Positions 1 through 5,434 of a stretch of 13,400 nt of DNA are shown one piece after another. The stretch is from Burkholderiaceae bacterium (GTDB lineage: Bacteria; Pseudomonadota; Gammaproteobacteria; Burkholderiales; Burkholderiaceae_C): the NCBI GenBank assembly GCA_017853735.1, contig JAFMJA010000050.1, positions 1 through 13,400 of the forward strand, given 5' to 3'. The notes beneath the pieces were generated by a model, which saw only the letters and a list, made by a program, of their open reading frames with translations, ran no database searches and was not told where the DNA came from. How positions within the stretch are numbered: position 1 is the stretch's first letter; each line of letters opens with the position of its first letter. The position numbers and the translations under genes are program-made.

Positions 1-775
1 AGTGCACTGCGGGCCATGCCCGCTCGGGCAGTATGCCCCCGCCCGGGTACATCAACGCAATCTTTCGACCAGTCAAAACCGGATAGGCGCTCAGGAGCTG
101 GCTGTGGTAGCGCTGCAACTCTTCGGTGGCAAAAGTAATGGACAACCCGGTTTCTGCGGGCAATTCACGCTTTGGGGGGGCTTTGTGGCGAGGCACGCTA
201 TCGCTCTGCAGTGCATCCACCAAGGTGAGGAATTGCAGGCTGATATGCTGATACGGGTTGTAAGCGACGGCGCAGTTGATATGGCTGCCGCGGTAAAGCC
301 CCTCCTGGGTATGCGGTGTGAAGCCGGCGCGCCGGCTGGCGCCGCTGATGTAGGACAACAGGCTACTGATGCGCGAGAACAATTCGCAGTCAATCACCAG
401 GTCCAGTGGCAGGCGCCGCATAGCCAGGCTGAATCGCCAGATGTCCCGCAACAGCACTCCAGCAGAGCTGTCATCCAGTGCATGCAGGCAATCTTCATCG
501 GTCAGCTCCAGCATGCGCGCCACCTGCTGGTTTTTCTTCAGCTGCAGCACATGCAGTCGGGCACTTGGATACCGCTGGCGCAGTGCCTGAAACATGGGAC
601 CAGCCAGGACAATACTGCCCATCTCTGACAACAAGATGATCAGGATATGGCGAGGCGCGCCAATCGGCTGCTGATCGGCCGCACTGGGGCCGGACAAGCG
701 CGCCCATAGCGAAACTGCAGCACACAAGACCTGCCCAACCCAGCGGTCAAGCCAACGTTGTGTCTGCAGTTTCAT
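1..775 (-). CDS. Glycosyltransferase family 9 (heptosyltransferase-like), 3'-truncated by window edge
   Basis: This reading frame has no stop before base 1, so 258 codons of the N-terminal part are visible and the C-terminal part lies outside the window. Residues 43-61 (HILIILLSEMGSIVLAGP region) match the first beta strand and loop of GT9 / ADP-heptose:LPS heptosyltransferases. Residues 127-151 (VIDCELFSRISSLLSYISGA, then a GF) match the family's 'VID...R...G..RRIGF' segment. PGGG..PERAWP near residue 244 matches the start of the nucleotide-sugar-binding C-terminal half. The hydrophobic stretch at residues 13-26 may be membrane-associated. The start is supported by AAGGAG (bases 783-788), 7 nt upstream of the ATG. 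It lies about 110 bp downstream of metK on the same strand. Likely role: sugar transfer in LPS or other surface polysaccharide assembly on the cytoplasmic face of the membrane; donor and acceptor are unknown. The usual GD of the first loop reads GS here (see findings). Confidence 0.85.
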   Translation of the reverse strand, partial: MKLQTQRWLDRWVGQVLCAAVSLWARLSGPSAADQQPIGAPRHILIILLSEMGSIVLAGPMFQALRQRYPSARLHVLQLKKNQQVARMLELTDEDCLHALDDSSAGVLLRDIWRFSLAMRRLPLDLVIDCELFSRISSLLSYISGASRRAGFTPHTQEGLYRGSHINCAVAYNPYQHISLQFLTLVDALQSDSVPRHKAPPKRELPAETGLSITFATEELQRYHSQLLSAYPVLTGRKIALMYPGGGILPERAWPAVH

Positions 776-801
776 CAGCAAGCTCCTTGTTCCGAGTGCT
801 T

Positions 802-845
802 GGTCGACCGGGCGCATTCATGACCGCATGCATGCGACGGATGCG
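802..845. repeat. Cluster of palindromes and nested inverted repeats between metK and the GT9 gene
   Basis: The 109-bp gap between metK and the GT9 gene holds a perfect 8-bp palindrome GGTCGACC (802-809) and a perfect 12-bp palindrome CGCATGCATGCG (825-836). CGCAT at 813-817 and 825-829 is mirrored by ATGCG at 832-836 and 841-845, so two arms nest. No U-tract follows on the minus strand, so this is not a standard intrinsic terminator. A protein-binding site or an RNA-processing hairpin is possible; function is unknown. Confidence 0.4.
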
Positions 846-884
846 AATTCAGCCAGCCGCCTGACCTTGCTGCGGGAACGCGCT

Positions 885-2066
885 TCAGAGCCCGGCCGCA
901 GCGCGTAGCGATTTGGCCTTATCGGTTCGCTCCCAAGAAAACTCGGGTTCCTCCCGCCCAAAGTGGCCATAAGCGGCGGTCTTTTGGTAGATCGGTCGCA
1001 ACAGGTCCAGCATCTGGATGATTCCTTTCGGTCTCAGGTCGAAATGTGAAGCCACCAATTCGGCAATCTTGTCGTCCGACACCACGCCAGTGCCGTGGGT
1101 GTTGATGGTGATATTCATCGGGCGGGCCACGCCGATGGCATAGGCCACCTGAACCTGACATTTTTTGGCCAGACCCGCAGCCACGATGTTCTTGGCCACA
1201 TAGCGGGTGGCATACGCCGCCGAGCGGTCTACTTTGGAAGGGTCCTTGCCCGAAAAAGCGCCACCGCCATGAGGGCAGGAGCCGCCATAGGTGTCCACGA
1301 TGATTTTCCGACCGGTCAGGCCGCAATCACCCTGAGGGCCGCCTATGACAAAGCGCCCTGTTGGATTGACCAGGAATTTGGTGTCTTTCAGCCATTCCTT
1401 GGGAAGCACCGGCTTGATGATCTCCTCGATCACCGCCTCGTAAAAGCTCGCCTTGAGCTTGGTCTGGGTTTCGCTCTGGTCCGGGCTGTGCTGGGTAGAC
1501 AGCACCACGGTGTCAATGCTATGGGGTTTGCCGTCGACATAGCGCATCGTGACCTGACTTTTTGCATCGGGCCGCAGAAAAGGCAGTCGACCATCCTTGC
1601 GCAGCTGCGCCTGACGTTCCACCAGGCGGTGGGCGTAATAAATCGGTGCGGGCATCAACTCGGGCGTTTCATCGCAGGCATAGCCAAACATGAGGCCTTG
1701 GTCGCCCGCGCCAGTATTGAGGTGGTCGTCCGATGCCTGGTTGACGCCTTGCGCAATATCATTGGACTGCTTATCGTAGGCCACCAGCACAGCACAGCCT
1801 TTGTAGTCGATGCCGTATTCAGTGTTGTCATAGCCAATGCGCTGAATGGTGTCGCGCGCGACTTGGATGTAGTCAACATGCGCGTTGGTGGTGATCTCGC
1901 CAGCAAGCACCACCAGGCCGGTATTGGTCAGGGTTTCGGCAGCGACCCGAGAGCGCGGGTCCTGCTGGAAAATCGCATCAAGGATTGCATCGGAAATCTG
2001 ATCGGCCACCTTGTCGGGATGGCCCTCAGACACGGATTCAGAGGTGAAGAGGTAATCGTTCGCCAT
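885..2066 (-). CDS. metK: S-adenosylmethionine synthetase
   Basis: Makes S-adenosylmethionine from methionine and ATP in the cytoplasm, the cell's main methyl donor. The 393-residue product has the usual family length and signature motifs: SEGHPDK near residues 13-19 (ATP and metal site), GAGDQG at 119-124, and the P-loop-like GGGAFSGKD at 267-275, followed by DRSAAYATRYVAKN. A frame upstream could start at 2081, but the conserved N-terminus MANDYLFTSES begins at 2066. A GGAG (bases 2076-2079 on the opposite strand) sits 9 nt upstream of that start, so 2066 is chosen over ATGs at 2072 and 2081. It is transcribed divergently from the acyltransferase pair and read toward the GT9 gene. A candidate -10 box about 160 bp upstream implies a long leader. 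Identification is essentially certain. Confidence 0.97.
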   Translation of the reverse strand: MANDYLFTSESVSEGHPDKVADQISDAILDAIFQQDPRSRVAAETLTNTGLVVLAGEITTNAHVDYIQVARDTIQRIGYDNTEYGIDYKGCAVLVAYDKQSNDIAQGVNQASDDHLNTGAGDQGLMFGYACDETPELMPAPIYYAHRLVERQAQLRKDGRLPFLRPDAKSQVTMRYVDGKPHSIDTVVLSTQHSPDQSETQTKLKASFYEAVIEEIIKPVLPKEWLKDTKFLVNPTGRFVIGGPQGDCGLTGRKIIVDTYGGSCPHGGGAFSGKDPSKVDRSAAYATRYVAKNIVAAGLAKKCQVQVAYAIGVARPMNITINTHGTGVVSDDKIAELVASHFDLRPKGIIQMLDLLRPIYQKTAAYGHFGREEPEFSWERTDKAKSLRAAAGL

Positions 2067-2231
2067 GTGCATAAACTCCATTGTTTCATTTCAGGCGCGT
2101 TGCCTGGGCGGAGAGCTTCGGCGAACGCTTTAGCAGAATGCGTCGAGATTGACGGCACAATCAACCCATACGGTTCAACAGTGCGTGTCGCCCTGCAAGT
2201 AGTTCCGTAACTCGGCGACCCCGGCATTTTA
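2067..2231 (-). promoter_or_regulatory. metK promoter (-10) and long, possibly structured 5' leader
   Basis: On the minus strand TAAAAT (2231 down to 2226) resembles a sigma-70 -10 box, and standard spacing puts transcription start near 2219, giving a leader of about 153 nt. No good -35 box was found. The leader can fold several hairpins: GTCGCC/GGCGAC (2214-2219 with 2187-2192) enclosing AGTT/AACT; a stem of GCAC/GTGC (2155-2158 with 2181-2184) with inner AACC/GGTT (2163-2166 with 2172-2175); GATTG/CAATC (2147-2151 with 2158-2162); and CAGGC/GCCTG (2092-2096 with 2102-2106) just before the ribosome binding site. The second and third overlap and exclude each other. It does not match the SAH, SAM-I or SAM-II consensus as I remember them. 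The region also serves the divergent gene at 2240. Confidence 0.4.
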
Positions 2232-2239
2232 TCCAACTC

Positions 2240-3067
2240 ATGATGGTCTTGTTTCGAACCCTGTCCGTGCTGCCCCTGTGGCTACTGCACTGTCTTGGAT
2301 CGGCCATGGGCTGGGTGGTGTTTCTGGTCTCCCCCGTTTATCGGCGGCGTTTTGTCGAAAACGCCCATCAGGCCGGTCTGTCCTGGCCTCAGTACCTGCC
2401 CGCGGTTGGTCACGCCGGGAAGATGGTGGCTGAATTGCCCCGACTATGGTTTGGATCTCCCGTAACTGTGCTCTGGGAAGGTGCTGAGCATATCGAGGCT
2501 GCACTCAGCAATGGCCAAGGCATGGTTTTTTTGACGCCCCATCTCGGATCCTTTGAAATCACCGCCCAGTCCTATGCCCAGCGTTTTGGCAGCCGCGCGC
2601 CGATGACTGTACTGTTCCGACCACCGCGCAAATCCTGGCTTCGCACCTTGGTGGCGCGGGCGCGTCATCGACCCGGCTTGGCGACCGCCCCAACGACCCT
2701 CTCCGGGGTAAAGCAGATGGTGCAGGCGCTCAGGCGTGGCCAGGCAGTTGGTCTGCTGCCAGATCAGGTTCCGCCTCTGGGTCTGGGTGCATGGGCCCCC
2801 TTCTTTGGCCGATCAGCCTACACCATGACGCTTTCTGCGCGGCTGGCTCAGCAAGGCGGTGCCGCAGTGCTGCTGGCCTGGGGCGAGCGCTTGCCCTGGG
2901 GGCGTGGGTTCTGTATTCATGTTTGCCCGTTTGAAGATGAATTGCCTCAGGATATGGCTTTGGCTGCATCCGTCCTGAATCTGGCCATGGAGAGATTGAT
3001 CGGCAGATCTCCTGGGCAATATCTCTGGGGCTACGCACGTTTCAAACAACCTCGTTCGGCGGGATGA
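2240..3067 (+). CDS. LpxL/HtrB-family lipid A acyltransferase (first of tandem pair)
   Basis: Predicted inner-membrane acyltransferase that adds a secondary acyl chain to lipid A or its Kdo-bearing precursor. The 275-residue protein has one N-terminal membrane segment (about residues 8-31, ending before YRRR), then the family's catalytic HX4E motif in PHLGSFE (H101, E106). Also present are LLPDQVP (172-178), the usual second conserved block, and the C-terminal PGQYLWGYARFK (258-269), equivalent to 'PEQYLW.Y.R.K' of LpxL-type enzymes. The start is the first of two consecutive ATGs. Neither has a clear Shine-Dalgarno, so 2243 is possible. Four bases separate it from the next gene of the same family, so the two are almost certainly one operon. 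Which acyl chain and position it uses cannot be told from sequence. Confidence 0.9.
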   Translation: MMVLFRTLSVLPLWLLHCLGSAMGWVVFLVSPVYRRRFVENAHQAGLSWPQYLPAVGHAGKMVAELPRLWFGSPVTVLWEGAEHIEAALSNGQGMVFLTPHLGSFEITAQSYAQRFGSRAPMTVLFRPPRKSWLRTLVARARHRPGLATAPTTLSGVKQMVQALRRGQAVGLLPDQVPPLGLGAWAPFFGRSAYTMTLSARLAQQGGAAVLLAWGERLPWGRGFCIHVCPFEDELPQDMALAASVLNLAMERLIGRSPGQYLWGYARFKQPRSAG

Positions 3068-3071
3068 TGGG

Positions 3072-3938
3072 ATGCTGAGCCGTCTTGGTATCTTGTTCAT
3101 GCGCCTGCTGGCGCCGCTGCCCTTGGGCTGGTTACGCGCCGCGGGTTGGCTTTTGGGCCTGGGCCTTTACCTGATGGTGGCCAAGCGCCGGTATGTGGTT
3201 CTGACCAATCTGGGCCTCTGTTTTCCAGATTTAAGCCCTGCGCAAAAGGGAAAGCTGGCCCGACAACACTTTGTTTATTTTGCCCAGGCTTGGCTGGACC
3301 GATCCTGGCTTTGGCACGGCACGGCAGAACTGGCGCGCCAACGCCTGAAATTGAGCGGGAAGATCGAGACCTTGCAGGGCACCGATCCGGCGGTGATTTT
3401 TGCGCCGCATTTTGTCGGCCTGGATGCTGGTTGGACTGCGCTGACCCAACAAGTGCCGCGCACATTCACCACGATATACACCAACCAATCCAATCGGGTG
3501 ATTGATGCCTGGGTTCTTGCAGGGCGGCAACGCTATGGCCGTACCCATCTCTTTGGCCGTATTGATGGCGTCAGAAGCATCGTGGCTGCTTTGCGCGCTG
3601 GCGAGCCCCTCTACCTGCTGCCAGACATGAATTTTGGCCCGCACGAGTCGGTCTTCGTGCCCTTTTACGGCGTGGCAGCGGCGACAGTGCCGTCCCTGTC
3701 GCGTTTCGCCAGGCTTGCCAAGGCCAAAGTGGTGCCGGTAGTGACCCGAATGACGAAGCAGGGATATTCAATTGAGGTAATGGCACCCTGGGAAAATTTT
3801 CCAACGGATGATGTGGTGGCTGACACAGCCCTGATGAACCTTCGCCTGCAGGGCTTTATCAACACCATGCCGGCCCAATACTATTGGGTGCACAAACGCT
3901 TCAAGGACCGTCCTGCACAAGAGCTGCCGATTTACTGA
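3072..3938 (+). CDS. LpxL/LpxM-family lipid A acyltransferase (second of tandem pair)
   Basis: A 288-residue member of the same acyltransferase family as the preceding gene, likely completing hexa-acylation of lipid A at the inner membrane. It has an N-terminal membrane segment (about residues 15-36) and a catalytic HX4D in APHFVGLD (H113, D118). TNQSNRVIDAW (137-147) and YLLPDMNFGP (181-190) follow, and the C-terminal PAQYYWVHKRFK (267-278) is the family's 'P.QY.W.H.RFK' block. The active-site acid is Asp here and Glu in the upstream copy, and the two proteins otherwise differ widely, so this is not a recent duplication. The start has no strong ribosome binding site and lies 4 bp after the previous stop, suggesting translational coupling. 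Its stop overlaps the end of convergent engB by 7 bp, with no terminator between them. Confidence 0.9.
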   Translation: MLSRLGILFMRLLAPLPLGWLRAAGWLLGLGLYLMVAKRRYVVLTNLGLCFPDLSPAQKGKLARQHFVYFAQAWLDRSWLWHGTAELARQRLKLSGKIETLQGTDPAVIFAPHFVGLDAGWTALTQQVPRTFTTIYTNQSNRVIDAWVLAGRQRYGRTHLFGRIDGVRSIVAALRAGEPLYLLPDMNFGPHESVFVPFYGVAAATVPSLSRFARLAKAKVVPVVTRMTKQGYSIEVMAPWENFPTDDVVADTALMNLRLQGFINTMPAQYYWVHKRFKDRPAQELPIY

Positions 3939-4645
3939 GCAGTTTTGGGCTCTGGCTCGTTGGAAGTGGCTGGATGGGCCCAGCTCCAGATCACTTCAGC
4001 CACCTCGTCGATGCCTTGTCGGGTGGTCGCTGAGAACAACCGAACCAAGCCGCCGCCAGCCTGCAGCTGGGTAATGGACAACACCTTGGCCTGCTCGCTG
4101 CGGGTGAGCTTATCGGCTTTGGTCAGGAGCACCAGGAATTTCAAGCCCTGCTCCACTCTGGGCCGGACCACTTCCAGTAGCACCTCATCGAGCTCGGTCA
4201 GGCCGAGCCGAGGGTCGGTGAGCAAGACAATGCCAGTCAGGTTTTGGCGTGTCACCAGGTAATTGGCCATGACCTGTTGCCAGCGCATCTTGTCGGCCTG
4301 CGGCACGGCGGCGTAACCGTAGCCAGGCAGGTCGGCCAGCACAGTGTCGGTGATGCCCTGCTTGCCCAGGGCAAACAAGTTGATATGTTGGGTGCGGCCA
4401 GGCTTTTTGGAGGCAAAAGCCAACTGCTTTTGCTGGGCCAGCGTGTTGATACAGGTGGATTTTCCCGCATTGGAGCGCCCGACAAAGGCAATTTCGGGGA
4501 CCTCCAGGTTCGGCAGATGCAGTAAATCCGGGGCAGTGGTCAGAAACCTTGCAGTGTGCAGCCAGGACAAGGCCAGGGCGGCTGGCGAGCCTGTTTTGCG
4601 CGGAGCCGGCGGATGTTTGGAGGGGGTGTTTGGGGAGTGGGGCAT
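3932..4645 (-). CDS. engB: Ribosome biogenesis GTPase EngB (YihA/YsxC)
   Basis: Cytoplasmic GTPase of the TrmE-Era-EngA-EngB family, needed for late assembly of the 50S subunit. All five G motifs are visible in the 237-residue product: G1 GRSNAGKS (56-63), G2 PGRTQ (82-86), G3 DLPGYG (105-110), G4 TKAD (175-178) and G5 SATT (205-208). The EngB-typical LTDPR (142-146) is also present. The N-terminal 25 residues are Pro-rich and probably disordered. The frame is open up to an ATG at 4675, but a TACAAT -10 box overlaps that codon, so a transcript from it would begin near 4667; the start at 4645 is therefore preferred. It diverges from cytochrome c4. Its 3' end overlaps the convergent acyltransferase gene. 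Confidence 0.95.
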   Translation of the reverse strand: MPHSPNTPSKHPPAPRKTGSPAALALSWLHTARFLTTAPDLLHLPNLEVPEIAFVGRSNAGKSTCINTLAQQKQLAFASKKPGRTQHINLFALGKQGITDTVLADLPGYGYAAVPQADKMRWQQVMANYLVTRQNLTGIVLLTDPRLGLTELDEVLLEVVRPRVEQGLKFLVLLTKADKLTRSEQAKVLSITQLQAGGGLVRLFSATTRQGIDEVAEVIWSWAHPATSNEPEPKTAQ

Positions 4646-4673
4646 GGCGCGGCAATCAGCAAGCCGTATCCGC

Positions 4674-4683
4674 ATTGTAGAAT
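4674..4683. promoter_or_regulatory. Overlapping divergent -10 boxes for engB and cytochrome c4
   Basis: TAGAAT on the plus strand (4678-4683) predicts a start near 4690, 26 nt before the cytochrome c4 ATG. TACAAT on the minus strand (4679 down to 4674) predicts a start near 4667, 22 nt before the engB ATG. The two hexamers share 2 bp, so RNA polymerase could not melt both at once. No good -35 match was found at 16-18 bp spacing for either, so this rests on the -10 boxes and their sensible placement. Confidence 0.45.
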
Positions 4684-4715
4684 CAGCTGGTTTTGACCGA
4701 CTCCTTGATCACACC

Positions 4716-5345
4716 ATGAAGTTGCTAGCCTCCCTGATTTTGACTGGCGCCGCCTTGGCCGTTTCCCCAGCGTCTTTTGCTGCCCAAGGTGCACCTGCCC
4801 CTGCCAAGGCCGATCTGGCCAAAGGCGAGGCCAAATATGCTGCAGTCTGTGCCGCCTGCCATGGCGCCGATGGCAACTCCGCCATTCCAGCCAATCCAAA
4901 GCTGGCGCAACAGCACCCCCAATACCTGGCCAAACAGTTGCAGGAGTTCAAGTCGGGCCAGCGTGGCAATGCGGTGATGAAACAGTTCGCATCCGATCTG
5001 AGCGAAGAGGACATGAAAAATATTTCTGCCTGGCTGGCGTCCAAGCAGGCCAAGGCCGGTTTTGCGAAAGACAAGGAACTCGTTGCCTTGGGTGAGCGCA
5101 TCTACCGTGGTGGTATTGCTGAACGACAGATTGCCGCTTGCGCTGGCTGCCACAGCCCTAATGGCGCCGGTATACCTGCCCAATACCCGCGCCTGAGTGG
5201 TCAGCACGCAGATTACACCGCCAGCCAGCTCTCGAGTTTTCGTGACGGCACGCGTAAAAACAGCTTGCCGATGTCGCAGGTGGCTGCCCGCTTGAATGAT
5301 CGGGAAATCAAGGCTGTGGCCGATTTCATCGCCGGACTTCGCTGA
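4716..5345 (+). CDS. Di-heme cytochrome c4
   Basis: Periplasmic or membrane-attached electron carrier, usually passing electrons from the bc1 complex to terminal oxidases. The 209-residue precursor has a Sec signal peptide (positive MK, hydrophobic core, SFA-A cleavage near residues 22-23). Two c-type domains follow: CAACH (45-49) and CAGCH (142-146), each followed by a candidate axial Met (M88 in AVMKQ, M186 in SLPMSQ). Two tandem CXXCH domains at this length are the cytochrome c4 architecture. The frame is open further upstream into the engB region, but only the ATG at 4716 gives a signal peptide at the N-terminus; no clear Shine-Dalgarno is visible. It ends at an intrinsic terminator and is followed by resB-ccsB, which encode heme attachment to such proteins. 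Confidence 0.93.
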   Translation: MKLLASLILTGAALAVSPASFAAQGAPAPAKADLAKGEAKYAAVCAACHGADGNSAIPANPKLAQQHPQYLAKQLQEFKSGQRGNAVMKQFASDLSEEDMKNISAWLASKQAKAGFAKDKELVALGERIYRGGIAERQIAACAGCHSPNGAGIPAQYPRLSGQHADYTASQLSSFRDGTRKNSLPMSQVAARLNDREIKAVADFIAGLR

Positions 5346-5377
5346 AACACGCCCACAACGCCGCTTCCCCGCCAACC

Positions 5378-5410
5378 AGGCAGGTCTTTTAGCAAGGACC
5401 TGCCTTTTTT
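5378..5410 (+). terminator. Rho-independent terminator after cytochrome c4
   Basis: A perfect 9-bp stem, AGGCAGGTC (5378-5386) pairing with GACCTGCCT (5397-5405), has a 10-nt loop and a run of six T (5405-5410). It begins 33 bp after the cytochrome c4 stop. It is the only canonical intrinsic terminator I see in the window, and its T-tract ends only 24 bp before the resB start codon. Confidence 0.9.
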
Positions 5411-5422
5411 ATCGCCATCGCG

Positions 5423-5428
5423 CACAAT
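5423..5428 (+). promoter_or_regulatory. Candidate -10 box for resB-ccsB
   Basis: CACAAT lies 6 nt before the resB ATG. With standard -10 geometry (last base at -7) the first transcribed base would be the A of that ATG. The -35 position at 17 bp spacing (5400-5405, CTGCCT) is a poor match and lies inside the right arm of the upstream terminator. It would be a promoter independent of cytochrome c4. Confidence 0.35.
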
Positions 5429-5434
5429 CTGTCC

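Noticed and set aside
2..628. 208-codon plus-strand open frame at the left edge
   Set aside because: It is antisense to the GT9 frame, which has family motifs, a good ribosome binding site and continuous coding to the edge.
2067..2081. Longer metK start at 2081
   Set aside because: The GGAG lies inside this extension and spaces correctly only for the ATG at 2066, which also gives the conserved N-terminus.
1095..2210. 371-codon open frame on the plus strand antisense to metK
   Set aside because: It mirrors a strongly conserved metK reading frame and its translation shows no recognisable domain; GC-biased codon use commonly opens such antisense frames.
2067..2231. Known SAM, SAH or SAM-II riboswitch upstream of metK
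   Set aside because: I could not match the conserved core of any of these classes as I recall them; only generic hairpins are visible, so no class is assigned.
4646..4675. Longer engB start at 4675
   Set aside because: The codon overlaps a TACAAT box, so it would precede the predicted transcript start; no ribosome binding site is present.
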